Source: Collybia mongolica (lineage: Eukaryota > Basidiomycota > Agaricomycetes > Agaricales > Clitocybaceae). Taken from it: a stretch of DNA of 64,000 nt. Each line of letters opens with the position of its first letter. The first letter of the stretch is position 1. Of the stretch, positions 24,210 to 36,314 are shown in pieces. The notes under the pieces were generated by a model that was not told the origin of the DNA, ran no database searches, and worked only from the letters and a program-made list of their open reading frames with translations. The translations under genes and the position numbers were made by a program. The stretch covers positions 3,162,001 to 3,226,000 of the forward strand of contig JAAXNY010000010.1 in NCBI GenBank assembly GCA_013420905.1. The letters run 5' to 3'.

Positions 24210-25416
24210 GGTCTTAGGATCTTATATATAACTAAGACTACATGAGGTGCATTGACAATATATGTTCAACTTAATATCTCCTTGAACCAAAGTTCAATAT
24301 CTTGAAAAGAGCAGTGGCACATCAGCCAGAAAAGCATATTGTTGGAAACATTCTTACAAAGACTCACATATGTATAGACCCTACAAAGGTTCTCCAAGCT
24401 CATAAAATTCAGTGCTGGCCTAACATTGGCCACACTGTATGCTGAATCATCCATCATGTTTACTTGGAATGACAACTTGGGGACTGGAGTTCAGGTTAAT
24501 GGGGATGGGCAGTCCTTAATAATTTTGTGTATGTATTGATGAAATTTGACTGGTCAGTAATATTATTGGTTAATTTGGATTCATTAATAATTCAGCTAAA
24601 TTTGGTGACCCACAGCTCTTCTGGTGTTTATTCCAGTGCTTAACACACACTGAGGGTTGTCTATCCTTTATAATAGAGTACATGCTTTATGTTTATTAAG
24701 AATTTCTACTGTTCAAGCAGTTGAGAAGCATTGGCATGGCAGGGGCTGCTGATTTGCTGATTTAGGTGTGGCTGTGCCATGATCATTGTGTGTGTGCACT
24801 GTGGTGTAAATGAGTGGATGTAGAATGTGTTTTGCAGATACTTACTGCCACCTCTTGTACCATTAGTGAAACTTTTCCATATACACTAGGAATATATGTT
24901 TTTGAATACAGATATACATATTTGTAAGGGGCAGCATTGCCACAAGTGCTATCTGAGGGAGGGTGATGTGCATGGTGAGATCAACCATGTAGGGAAGGGG
25001 GCACTCAGGGAACAGGCAGCTTATTTGCATGAAAGGGATCTGGACTTATGTAAGGTGTTCAAAGGTGCAGACCCCAAAGGGAGGGCAACAGCTATATATG
25101 GTACATTGATGGGTAAACTAGGGAGTTACTTTGGAATATGATATAGGCCCACTTGGGCATATAATGGTGCACTGGTAAGGTGCCTGTAAGGAGTAAATGT
25201 AATATCCACAAAAGGAGTAAGGGGCAGGGTCACAAGGTTAGTAGGATTACACCAAAGTCAGGTGTACAGCAGTATATGGAGGTCATATTGCTCCCCTTAA
25301 AATTTTATTTAACCACTATCTTATAAAGTCAAAAAACAATGTAGATCCTTGCAAATAATCCTTTAACTTTCTATCCTCAGAGGCTCATTTTTAGATCTTG
25401 AGTTGTTGGTAAATCT
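24210..25416. other. AT-rich stretch without recognisable gene
   Basis: One frame at 24896-25141 (81 codons) carries H-C-H-K-C-Y but no family was recognised. Probably old repeat sequence between two LTR remnants. Confidence 0.3.
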
Positions 25417-25561
25417 TGTTATAAAGATTGGAGATAGGGAGAATGTGCGATGGTGGTAAGAGAGAGCTATTGATTATTGTCTCATATGCACTCTTGGTGC
25501 TTATATACTTGTACATGCCATGTCTTGTACTAATAATACATCTATGGCTGACCATGTTGCA
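25417..25561. repeat. LTR remnant of the Ty1/Copia family seen at 45584
   Basis: About 130 bp (25421-25551) is nearly identical to the LTR at 45584-45739, from TAAAGATTGGAGATAGGGAG to CATCTATGGCTGA. The outer end differs. A weak 4-of-5 target duplication (aatct/actct) would fit a solo LTR. Confidence 0.55.
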
Positions 25562-26492
25562 ACTCTATTACATAACGAGGCATGAGTAAAGGATTAGAGT
25601 ATTGTCTTCAGGTGAACGGTGGTGCAGCACATGTTCCTTTTCTCCCGCACCACCACATCGTTCGCAAGCAGTCCTCTTCTGCTCCTCACGAGCTTTCTTT
25701 TTGTTCCTTTATTTTCACTGAATTTCATTCTACCACTCCTTAAAGTCTCCTTTCACCAAACATGCCTCCAATTGAATGAGACCCCCATCTGGAAGTTTGC
25801 CCTGACTTTGCAAGTGCTCACTATGACCCATTCTGTGCACTTATCATCAATGCAGGATCTACAGAAGAGGAAGCTGTAGCACAGATGACCAATGCATGGC
25901 AGCAGAAAAACGAAGCTAGGAGAGAAGACTGGAACTGTCAAATAGAGGACGAGCAGCGTGCTCATGAAGAAGCCAACCAACTTGCCAGGCAACAAGAACA
26001 GGAGGAACAAGATGCGGCTCATCGCGAAAAGGAGAAGAAAAAGCGAAAGATTGGCGACTTTGAAGCCAACCGATCCGTCAGCACTTTCATTCCCCCTTGT
26101 CCCTCAAGTTATGCCCTCAACAAGCTTGAGAGCTTCAAGTACATCAAACTATTCTACTTCACCCATGAAGGCTGCCTTGATGCATAGTCAAATCAACACA
26201 CCGAAGCAGACGACACATACGGCCTCTCCAGGGTCAGAGACATGATCTCCCTAAGATCAATCTCTGCTGTCCGAGCCTCCAAGAACGTCATCCAAGACGT
26301 TGACCTCTCGTGGAACCAGTTGATGTATGCCAAGACCAGCTATCTACAGCAACTTGGAAAAGCTGGATGGCCCCAGAAACATGTCAATGCTCTCGCTCAT
26401 TTTTTTGTTGGTCTTGAATCGAGCCCATTCCGTAGCCAGACTCATGGCGAAAAAACTCTCATCACCTACCAGGCAAGAGTCCATCATCACTG

Positions 26493-28121
26493 CAGTACTT
26501 CACACTCCCCCACATCCTGCAGAGGATTCCGATCGGAATCCGGAATTCCGACAGGAATCTGATTGGAATCCAGAGGAATGCAGGAAGATTTTGAAAAAGT
26601 TTTAAAACAGAAAATTCCTTTGAGGAATTCTGCAATATTCCGCTCGGATTCTGCTCAGAACACAGAATTCTGATTGAAATCATCGGAATTCCGCAGAATT
26701 TTGAGGAATTTCTTACAAAGTGTGGAAGAAGAAAATTCTCAAAGGAATTCCACAACATTCTGCTCGGATTCTGATCAGAATCATAAGTTTTAAGTCAAAA
26801 CAGTCAATAAAGTCAACAGTATATCTAACATTTTGAAGTACTAAATTACTCTCTTTCAGCCTGTCTTTTTAAAATCTGTTGAGTATGATAAAAAAGCACT
26901 CTATAATTAATAGGATAAAACATGTATTATTACTAAATATAATACATATATGATAAGATAAATTTAATATAGGCGGGGCCCCCGCCCCCGCCCCCCCGTC
27001 GTCCTCGTCGGCCCCCGCAACATCGTCAGCGGCCTGCGCTTCAGCGGCGACGGCACTGGCCGCTCTACTTGCCGCTGTCCCCGTCCCCGCCGCCGCTGCT
27101 GTCCTCGTGGTGGTGGTGGTCGTCTTTGTTGTAGTTGTTGTTGTTGTTGTCGCGCCGTTGTTGGTGCCGCCGCTGCCGCTGCTGTTGCCGTCGTTGCCGC
27201 AGGCCTCGTCGGCACTGTTGCTGCTGTTGCTGTTGCTGTCTTCGTCGTTGTCGTTGTCATTGTCGTTGCCGCCTTCCTCACTATTGCTGTTGGCGGCCGT
27301 ATCGTTTGTCTTGAGTTCCTGAAGTGGGGGGGAGGGGGACGTGCTGCATGGTGAGCGTGTGGGTGAGCGGCGGTGTATGACTCACCTGGTTCTGCCCCTC
27401 GGGGTGCCCTTTCGTCGTCGTCCCCTCGTTCCATGTCCGTTTCTATCCTTCTCCCCACACCGTCTTGTGCGTCATCATGTCGACGTCGGTTGGCGTTCGA
27501 TGCGTTGGCGTTGGCGGCGTGGGTGCGTTGGTGTTGGTGTCGGCATTGGCGGTTTGGTGGACGTCGTTGATGTGGTTGAAAAGAACCAACGAAGACGTGG
27601 CAACGGTAATGTGACCGTTGCACGTGCCTCATAATCATGTGACCTAAGTCTGTTGACTTGAGGCCAGTGAGCCGGCAGCTAGAAATGCCCGCCTTGCCCA
27701 ACCGTTATGAACGCCAAACATATTACGTAATTTTCGTGCCTGTACACGTTCGAACCTAGTCGGATGCAAATTTTTCACCGCCATTATGTGATGTTATTAA
27801 TAACAAATAGTATATATAATTTGTGTAAATAAAATTTATATTACTAATCTGATTAGTAATCAAACACGTGACCACAACGCGTCGTCACAACGCTCCGGCA
27901 TTCCATCCAGGAATTCCGATAGAATTCCTGTGGACTCTGTCAGAATTTCAGTATTCTGAAGCCGGAATTCCTGTGGAATTTCATTCCGCTCGGAATCCGT
28001 TCGGAATTTTTATCTATTTTTACAGCCATTTTCTATTACTTCTGCAGCCAAAATTCCGACAGGAATCTGAGCGGATTCCGCTCGGAATCCGCTGGAAGAT
28101 GTGGGGGAGTGTAAAGACCTC
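26493..28121 (-). mobile_element. Element A: non-autonomous DNA transposon with 8-bp TSD
   Basis: Ends CAGTACTTCACACTCCCCCA (left) and, read inward from the right, GAGGTCTTTACACTCCCCCA. It is flanked by a perfect 8-bp duplication catcactg (26485-26492, 28122-28129). About 200-250 bp at each end are packed with GGAATTCC/GGAATCCG-type palindromic motifs. The 1.6-kb core carries only a GC-rich low-complexity frame. Strand is arbitrary, set so that the conserved frame reads on it. The 8-bp TSD points to the hAT or KDZ superfamilies. No transposase inside. Confidence 0.85.
26964..27701 (-). other. Conserved low-complexity open frame of element A
   Basis: A 245-codon frame starting MGKAGISSCRLTGLKSTDLG. 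It is rich in His, Arg, Ala, Thr and Gln, with CAG/ACA triplet runs, and its C-terminal part reads PLTMLRGPTRTTGGRGRGPRLY. The same stretch is open in other frames too, one of which would give an acidic Asn/Asp/Thr protein. It recurs in elements B, C and D. Whether it is translated at all is unknown. Confidence 0.4.
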
Positions 28122-28972
28122 CATCACTGGCATGACTGGCTCAAGCAGGACAGCAACAGAGCCTTCAACATAGCTCTAATCAACGACAACTTGCTGGAAT
28201 CAATTTTGAATGAAATCTGGGATGGGGTTCATATGGTGAATAAAAGAGAGGTCAGTCCATCCTCCCCGTCGTGGCTTGAGCACCAAACTAATCAGCAATG
28301 TGATCTTCCCCTCCCCTCCCTCCCCTTGCACCATACACTATGCCCGGGTTTTCCCCATGCTACACCTGGGTTTACTGCTACATCTGGACTTCTGCTACGT
28401 CCACGATTCACCCACTACATCTGAACCTGCCATGTCCACAATGCACCTGCTATGTCTGGATCTTTGCTACATCCATGACTCACCTGCTATGCCCGGGCCC
28501 TTCCCATCTATCCACTTCGTCTCAAACCTTTCTCCTTTCGTCATGACTCAATCCTTACTCATCTTTGTAATGATGGTATAAACTAATGTTCAACCCTTTG
28601 CTACGCCACAACTGTATGATGTACATAAACTCATACCTTTCCTGTCTATGCACCATTGTCATCATTAATAGATGCAAGTGATACATGATGCCTTTGTACC
28701 TTCTGCTACCCCATCTTCAGGGTGCAGCTGAGGTACCAAATGATATTCCACTAGCTCAGGCCCTCCTGGGCAGCTCTGCACTAACCGCTCTCCCTCCTAT
28801 TCCCCAACTCAACAGCCATCCCCTCGTAAGTGTTGCCCAAATACCTCTGCTCATACAGCTTTGCACCAGTCTTTTCACACCAGCACAAGCTTGTGGGGCC
28901 CATCCGCTTGCACCATATGCCTGGGCCAACACCGTCACAAAATCTATGAGTGCATGGTAGAACTCCTTTGGA

Positions 28973-31900
28973 ATGGAGAAAAGGCCCATTGTCAAAGAAA
29001 CAACCAGGGCCGCATCATCAACCCAAGTGGAATCATCATATGCTCCAATTGGCAACGCCCTGCCGGTTGCGTCAGCTCAGATACAGGTCACCATCACAAG
29101 TGCTCCGGTTGTGGAAAGAACAATCATGGAGCTCAAGAATGCCCTCGAGCACAGAAAAAATAAAGCGCTCACACCATATCACCCTGAAAAATGGCACCTC
29201 TTACTGTCGAAACACAATCTACTTGGCAAATACCCCTCCCTTCCACATAATCTTCAATTCGGATTCAATGCAGGCATCCTGCCCATTTATTCTACCTACA
29301 CCCCTGATAATAGCCCATCTATTTATGTACATTCTCAGCAGTATCACAAAATCGTCAATAGGGAATTCAACTCTGGAAGATACTTTGGACCCTTTTCCAA
29401 AGAGGTGGTTGAAAAACTCCTGGGCCCATTCCAATCCTCACCATTATCCCTTGTCCCAAAGCCTGGAAAACCTGGTAAATATTGCAGTGTACATAATTTC
29501 TCCTTTCCCTACTCGCCTCGTAATAACCTACACTCTATCAATCATCCTATTGATGCTAACACATTCCCTTGCACATGGGGAACATTCACAACCCTCTGCG
29601 CACTCATCTGGCACCTCCCACCAGGATCTCAGGCCTCAATCCGTGATGTGGCAGAGGCATATCAAACAGTTCCCATTATCCCAAGTCAATGGCCAGGGCT
29701 CATTGTCAGGTTAAAGGGTGAAAACCAGTTTGCAATTAACACAAATAATAACTTTGGTCTCACCTCAGCTGGAGGTGTCCACGGATCTGTTGCGGACACC
29801 GGCACTGACCTCTTCCGAGCATCTGGAATTGGTCCACTGTCAAAATGGGTTGACGACCATGTGTTCTTTCGCATCCTGCAGAAGCACCTTCCAATTTACA
29901 ATGCGAAGTGAGAGGCATGGCACAGAGAGATTATTGCTAGTGGTGGTTGGCTACAGAATGGCAGCCAATTCTGGTACCAAGGGGAAACCTTTCCAGATGG
30001 TCGGGTCATGGAATTCAATGAAGATGCTAGATTTCCTTTCCAAGACCTCACATCAGAATCACCATGATCATCCAAAGATGAACCCTTTACATGCAATGAT
30101 GATGATATTGATTGCGTTTCAGATGCTCTGGGCATCCCTTGGGAAAAGTCAAAGACAATCCCATTTAGCTACTCAGTACCATATTTGGGTTTCATCTGGG
30201 ATCTACCAACATGAACCATGGCAATCCCCCTGGCCAAGAAAGAAAAGTACCTGGACACAATCAAACAATGGTCCTTGCGCTCTACACATGTTCTTCAAGA
30301 TGTGCAAAAACTCTACGGAAAGCTCCTGCATGCATCCCTTGTGGTTCCAGCAGGGCGTGCCTACCTCACCAGCCTGGAGGTAATGCTCTCCACATTCAAC
30401 AACCATCATTTCATTCCTCACCATGCACCACGAGACACTGCAAATGACCTCAAGTGGTGGACAACCACCCTCAGTTCCCCAGACCTATCATGATCAATCC
30501 CAGGACCTAACAAGCTCATTGACCTCCAGGCATACTCCGATGCCAGCTCTGGTGTTGGCGTTGCTATCACCATTGGCAATAAGTGGCACACCTGGTGCCT
30601 CCTCCCCGGATGGAGCTCAGATGGCCGAGATATTGGGTGGGCCGAGGCGATTGCCTTCAAACTCCTCATCCGGACACTCCTCACAACAATGAGCACCACA
30701 GGAGCCCACTTTAAGGTCTATGGTGACAATCACAGGGTCATTGAAGGATGGTGGAAGGGCTGAAGCAGAAACAGACCGACAAATACAGTATTCCGAAGAA
30801 TCCACCACTTCATTGGTGCTTGCAAATGCACTATCTACACTTGTTATGTCCAAAGCAAAGACAACCCTGCAGACAAGCCATCGCGAGGCATCTACCCACC
30901 ATCCCATGATCTCCTCCCAAAAACCCCCATCCCAAATGACATCGCCTGTTTCATTGCCAACTTCGATGCTGAACCCCTACCCATTGAACTCAATGCTTGT
31001 CAATGCGGTTTTGTCCCCACACCACTCCCAAAACCAATCCAAGACAACCCAAACCCCAAGGAACAACAACCCCCTGAGCATGAAGTCGAGACAGAGGTGC
31101 GCAAGACAAGTGACAACCATGGTGGGAGAAGCAATGCACTACCCCAACCAATTCATTCCTCAACACCAGCAGCCTATAGTGCCAACCTCACCCCACAGCT
31201 GTCTCCACTCTGCCCACACTGCCTCAGTCCGGAACGGTTACAACTATGGAAACCAGCCTGTTTCTGTCTGGCACACAACCAGCAGGGTGAACATGTCAAC
31301 CTTGAGGGGTCAGACCTTGAGCGCATCCTAGATGTGATGTCTTGGGCATGGGAAGATGGCACCCGTGAAACCTACAGTGCTGGCCTCCTTACCTTCCACG
31401 TCTACTGTGACAAGAAAGGAATCCCTGAGCCACAATGCGCCCCAGCTAGCCGCATCCTTCTCTCTGCCTTCATCTCTGAACTCACTGGTGCATACTCTGG
31501 AAAAACCATCTCCAACTATATCTATGGGATTTGTGCATGGCACATACTTCACAGCGTCGGATGGCAACTCAACAACCCAGAGATAGAGACACTACTCACT
31601 GCTGCAGCCAAACTTATGCCATCAGCCTCAAAACGTAAGAAACGTTGGCTGTACACACCTGACTACATCACGAAGTTCAAGGATCAACTAAACCTGCAGG
31701 ACCCATTCAACACAGCCATCTTTACCTGCCTTGCTACTTGCTTCTATGCAGCTGGGCAAGTTGGGGAATTCACTGTGAAGCGGCTAGACAGTTTCAATCC
31801 CACCAAGCATGTAACCCCAGCAAACATTAGAGAGGAGAGGGACCGAAGTGGCCTGCACATTATGGTGCTTCATCTTCCTTGCACCAAGGCATCACCTGGA

Positions 31901-32305
31901 GGGGAGGACATTACCTGGGCCCGCCAACATGGCCCCACAGATCCTTATCAAGCTCTCAAAAATCACATGCGCATCAACAAACCTCCTGTTGATGGCCACC
32001 TGTTCGCCTACATATGGAAATCAGGTCACAGACCACTCACCAAAACGGCCTTCATTTGCCATTTAGCTCAAGCATCTTGTGCAGCAAGGGAAGAGCCCCT
32101 CCAAGGGCATGGAATCTGTATTGGCTTCACACTGGAATACCTCCTTTGTGGCATTTCATTTGAAGCCATGAAGGTGATTGGGAGGTGGATTAGTGATGCA
32201 TTCCACCTCTACCTTCGAAAACACACACAAATCCTCACTCCATACCTGCAAGCTACCCCAGAGCTTCATCTTGCCATCATTAACACTTTGATGCGCATCC
32301 ATTAA
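28973..32305 (+). pseudogene. RT-RNase H-tyrosine recombinase polyprotein with five in-frame TGA
   Basis: One frame throughout. The reverse transcriptase shows PLSLVPKPGKPGKYCSVHNF, FAINTNNNFGLTSAGGVHG and the active-site-like KWVDDHVFF. RNase H shows LQAYSDASSGVGVAI, DIGWAEAIAF and KVYGDNHRVI. The C-terminal recombinase shows SWAWEDGTRETYSAGLLTFH and MKVIGRWISDAFHLYLRKH with its catalytic Tyr. Interruptions are TGA at 29909 (after NAK), near 30064, 30213, 30492 and 30761, each where CGA (Arg) would fit. Two recombinase arginines also appear lost: HGICIG where related elements have HGIRIG, and AGQVGEF where Arg is expected in the first catalytic block. The element cannot be autonomous. Confidence 0.7.
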
Positions 32306-32494
32306 CACACCTTTAAACAAACTGTAAGTCCCAATCTCTGCCTCCTGCATGGTGGGTGCTGAGACTCACTCAACGCATCACCAGACTCCTTACTAGTGGG
32401 TTTTGCAGCTTGTCTCGCCCCCTCAAGTTCCACTCCACAGTGAAAGGGGACTCCTGGGCTATAAGTGTGCTGATGCTATGAAATGTAATCTCTT

Positions 32495-32511
32495 ACACAC
32501 ACACACACACC
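32495..32511. repeat. (AC)n microsatellite
   Basis: Uninterrupted AC repeat, about 8.5 units, in the 3' tail of the YR element. Confidence 0.85.
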
Positions 32512-33094
32512 AAATCTAACAATCAACACACAAACAGTAGGAATCGCCTGTTTTGAGTTCGGGTTCAAGTGCTTGGAAGCACTAAGCTTTGAATAGTACT
32601 AGTCAAGGCCCTTTTCAATGATCTCTCGACGGGTTTGATTCAGACAAAGCTTCAACACAAGTTTAAAACTTGCTAGGTATATTTATAATATCTCTCGATC
32701 CAATAGACTGAGTACCAAGTGTACATTCAACTATTAATGATCCCAAGCGGATCTATAAGTCCAAGTGACTTATTAAACAAACAGTGCCAAGTGCACTAAG
32801 GCCAAGTGCCTAGTAATTCCAACAGACAATGCGGTACTAAGTTCCAAGTGAACTAAGACTCTTCAATTCTGTAATCTCTTCAAACAATTCCAATCAAGAC
32901 AACTTTGAAGCAATCTGGGCCTTAATTTGGGCATGCAATAGTGTTTTAACAAATGTGATTTGTATACTCTATAGTAGCGCAAAGTGGGGGCAAGATTCCT
33001 TACCTTTGCGCTACTCATCTACAGTCTATTTATAGTGTACAAACTAAATATCATACGGAATTGTAAATTTTATATGGAACCGCGCTCCCCCGTG
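32512..33094. other. Unclassified stretch between YR element and Copia element, hairpin-rich
   Basis: No coding frame. It holds two isolated inverted repeats (AGTGCTT/AAGCACT at 32568-32583; CAAGTTT/AAACTTG at 32658-32672), an array of six small hairpins (listed separately), an 11-bp inverted repeat GTAGCGCAAAG/CTTTGCGCTAC (32974-33014) and a TATA-like tatttatag near 33021. It may be the LTR or 3' end of an unrecognised retroelement. Confidence 0.4.
32712..32854. repeat. Array of six mini-hairpins with CAAGT/CAAGC loop
   Basis: Six stems of 4-7 bp share a five-base loop CAAGT (one CAAGC), while the stem sequences differ: GTAC/GTAC (32712-32724), GATCC/GGATC (32739-32753), ATAAGTC/GACTTAT (32755-32773), AGTGC/GCACT (32783-32797), AGGC/GCCT (32799-32811), AGTTC/GAACT (32840-32854). 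Every stem closes with C-G. The pairing was checked base by base; function unknown. Confidence 0.65.
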
Positions 33095-35758
33095 CCAAGG
33101 ATTCACAGCAACTCTCAATATTCACTAATCTGTCTTCAACCAGATTGCAAACCCAGTGCCATCACATTGCAATATGCTTAGTGTGTTTGTGGAACTGTGG
33201 GCTGCGTGCCATTGCAATTGAACCATCATTATTGCCTTTGATGAGACTTGCTGATGGTTGAATAATTCCAAGTTCTTCATATAAGCTCCTTAACCAACAG
33301 CATTTGCAAGGAATATAAGTTCTCCAAGGAGTTTGGCATAGGAATTACTTCGATTCCCTTCCATTCCATTGGGGTTTGGCTCTAGTTTGACTTTTGGATC
33401 CATTGGTATGGATACTGAGTTGGCTTGTCCCATTCCCCATTGCTTCAAGATGGCTTCTATGTATTTTTCTTGGGTTAAGGTAAATGAATTTTCCTTCCAT
33501 GTGATCTCTATACCAATGATCTTGGATGGTTCACCTAGGTCAGTTACTTCCCACTCAGATCTCAAGTCTTTCTTCATCCGATCCATGAGTTTGTCTGTTG
33601 ATGCAAAGAGTAATAGGTTATCTACCCATACAGTGATGATCTCAAGTTCATTTCCTTTCCATTGGATGTATGCACAAGGATCTGATTGTAAGTGATTGAA
33701 TCCAAATTTCTTGAGCTTTTCGTCTAATTGCCTATTCCATTCATGTCCAGATTGCTTTAGACCATAAATCGTTTTTATAAGTAGGCAGACCCTGCCTGTT
33801 CCGTCATCATAACCCTCAGGCTGGCGCATGTAGACTTTCTCTCTCAATATACCATTTAGGTATGTCCCCTTGATGTCCATTTGTTGTATTTTGAGATTCA
33901 TTGTTGGAGCTAGTGCTAATATAGCTTGTATTGTCTCCAAGCAGACCACAGGTGAGAAGGTCTCCAGATAATCTTGTCCTGGCCTTTGTGCGCAACCTTT
34001 CGCCACTAATCTTCCTTTGTATTTGAGGAGATCACCAGACTTATTGAACCTTTTCAGAAATACCCATTTATTGGATATTGGAATGGCATCTGCAGGTTTA
34101 TCAACTAGTTCCCAAGTTCCTATATCATGGAGCTGGCCTAGTTCAATCTTTACTGCATGCTCCCATTCTGGCCAGTCAGGGGACCACTTTGCCTCAGAAA
34201 GGCTCTTTGGCTCGTCCCCCCCCAATTGGTGTCTTGGTGAATGGTGAATGCAGCGTATATCTCTTCTGCTGATGTGAGTTGTACTGTTTCAGTTTCTTCT
34301 TCATCAGGGAATGGGTCATTTAAATAATGGTAATTATATTGTTTACCACATGTTTTCCGTGGTTCATCCAAATCTACTGGTTCTTCCTCCTGTACTCGCT
34401 TTCTTTTCAAGCTATTGCCTTTTGCACCCATTGGCTGCATGCCCCCCTTGGACTCCCCTTCACACAGATTGGGTGCAACCACAATCTCTTCTGGAAGGGT
34501 GTCCTTTACTTGAAGGTTTAGAAATTGATAATTTTGTGAGGTAATTTTTTTTTGTGTTTCTGCATTATGGTATTGGATGGATTTTGATCCATCATTGAAC
34601 CCAACCCGTTTAGACTTGGGTAATAGTTTGCGAGCTTCCTTTTGGCCTTGTAAAAGGACCCATACTGGAGCTCCAAATTTGCGAAGGTGTGTCACATCTG
34701 GCTTAGACTTGTACCATACTTCATAGGGTATTTTTACATCCAGTGGTTTTGTATGAGATTGATTGCACAAATAAGCGGCATGGGAGACAGCTTGTTCCCA
34801 TAAAAATTCAGGTAGGTCTTGTCCTTTGATCATGGCATGTGCTAATTCCACTAGAGTTTGGTTCATCCATTCTGCTACACCATTCTGTGAAGGAGAATAC
34901 AGTGCAGTCATTTGGATGTCAATACCCTGCTCGCATCCCCAGGATTCTAAGGTTTCATTCAAGAATTCCTTGCCCTGATCAATCTGTAATGCCTTGGGAG
35001 GTTTTCCTTGAGTCTTCAGGTACATTAAATTTCCTTGACCTTTTGTGTTGTTTTGGATTTTGACTTCATAAAGTTCACAGTTGTGTACTGCCCAGCATCG
35101 TCAACAAAGACAATATAATATTGATTTCCATTGATAGAGGCAACTCTGTACTTTCCCCAGAGGTCCATATGGGTAAGTTTGCCTGGCTGAGTCTTTCTAC
35201 TTGACGCTTTTCCAAACAGTTCCACAGTTTGTTTTGCTTTAGTGCATGCAATACAGTCAGGCTTCTGTGTTCACATGTCTACTGTGAAGCCATTAACTAG
35301 ATTTTTGTCCAGAAATCACTGGAGTCTGCTATAGCTTACATGCCCAAACCTTTTATGCCAAGTTTCCCAACTCTGTGCAGATTCTGTGGATGTAAACATC
35401 TGTGGACTACTGGTGGTTTGCTTTGGGAGTGTTGCATTTGGTTTTCTAACCATTAATTTCATCTTGTATAAATTATTTTGTATCTTCATTCCTCTTGCAA
35501 TGCATTTCCCATCCTTTGTGATAAGTACTAGTACTCCCTTTCCACCAGTATATTGTCCTGCTGCAGCATCCCAGTGTCCCAACAAAATAAGGTTATTTCA
35601 GGTGTTAGGTATGTAGAGGACATTGTCAAGCCTTAAGGTGAATTTATGACCATCACATTCCAACTGTAATTCAACTGTACCTCTTCCCTTGGCGATTGCT
35701 TTAACATTTCCAACTCCTGCAATGGTTGTACCACTTAAGGGTTGGTAACTTGTAAAAG
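33095..35758 (-). pseudogene. Copia pol: GAG-pre-integrase, integrase, RT, RNase H (broken frames)
   Basis: In order on the minus strand: ILLGHWDAAAGQYTGGKGVL and WHKRFGHVSYSRLQ (pre-integrase, His-containing zinc-binding region), then THMDLWGKY and VFVDDAGQYTTV (first Asp and second block of the integrase core). Next are LQIDQGKEFLNETL and YSPSQNGVAEWMNQTLVE (remaining core with Glu), NKWVFLKRFNKSGDLLKYKGRLVAKG, QMDIKGTYLNGIL and VWVDNLLLFA (RVT_2 reverse transcriptase; the usual YVDD is VDN here). About 33290-33095 holds RNase H remnants in another frame (NNDGSIAMARSPQFHKHTKH, then a TGA where R of RWHWV would be). At least three frame changes occur. It is inactive. Confidence 0.75.
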
Positions 35759-35991
35759 GAGGTCTTTACACTAAGCCACATAACCCGTGCGGACTCCATG
35801 CGGACACACGGACTCATTTGGCAGGACCGTCAGCCAGACAAGAATCCGTGTCTGCGCTGAGTCCGCATCAATCCACGTAATTTTACATGGACATGCAGAC
35901 TAGCACGGACAGACAGCTCGCAGAGTCCGCGCAGCCTGTCTATTACTAATCAGATTACTAATATAATTTTTATTTACTCAAATTATATATA

Positions 35992-36314
35992 CAAGCATAG
36001 TACCCATGCCTTCAGCATGAAGGGTGGCAGTAAATAATGTTTTATTGCAGTGTTGCCAACTCTACAGTTTTCCAACATAATAGCCACCATTTTAATGTTA
36101 TTCCTTGTTCCTTGTAAGTAATATCAAGAGTGGTAAATACATAATAATATTGATATTGATATTTGTGCGCTGTTTTTTGAGTCATGTGACTGATTAGGTG
36201 CTCAGAGCTTACCTAAACTCAAAGCAGAGGCAAGTTGATTAGTCATTGAAGTTGATTAGTAATATTAGTCAGCTTAGCCAGGGTCAAAACACTGTTCTGT
36301 TTTAATGTATAGGA
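35992..36314 (-). mobile_element. Helitron-like fragment 2 (non-autonomous)
   Basis: On the minus strand it begins TCCTATACATTAAAAC and ends with hairpin CATGC/GCATG followed by GGTACTATGCTTG, next to a T. Comparison with the empty site in elements A and C (atatatactatttg) shows that 35992-38607 is inserted there without a TSD. 5'-TC, a 3' hairpin about 12 nt from the end and insertion before T fit Helitrons, though the last bases are CTTG rather than CTRR. Confidence 0.4.

Larger units (their letters stand above)
25762..28424 (+). pseudogene. ORF1 (gag-like) of the YR retroelement, broken
   Basis: Starts MPPIE, meets a TGA at 25777-25779, and continues with DPHLEVCPDFASAHYDPF and a long acidic/Glu-rich coiled-coil segment (RREDWNCQIEDEQRAHEEANQLARQ). 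After a KKKRK motif it has FEANRSVSTFI and YALNKLESFKYIKLFYFTHEGC, a pattern shared by ORF1 proteins of agaricomycete YR elements. A TAG follows at GCLDA*SNQ. The frame is interrupted by element A at 26493-28121 and resumes with WHDWLKQDSNRAFNIALIN. Role in the element: presumed nucleocapsid/DNA-binding protein (inference). Confidence 0.6.
25762..32511 (+). mobile_element. Tyrosine-recombinase retroelement (DIRS/Ngaro-like), decayed, interrupted by element A
   Basis: ORF1 (25762 onward) is followed by one long RT-RNase H-tyrosine recombinase frame (28973-32305) and a 3' non-coding tail ending in an (AC)n run. Removing element A and one copy of its TSD restores the reading RVHHHWHDWLKQ in ORF1, which proves the order of insertion. 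Outer ends and split direct repeats could not be fixed. Confidence 0.7.

Noticed and set aside
27100..27320. Plus-strand frame of Val/Leu/Ser runs (also at 57590-57805 minus and 60959-61174 plus)
   Set aside because: Reverse reading of CAG/ACA triplet runs; open only because of composition.
27650..27780. GGTTCGAAC box in elements A and D as a Pol III (SINE-like) B box
   Set aside because: No A box at proper distance and no poly-A or T tail; the match alone is weak.
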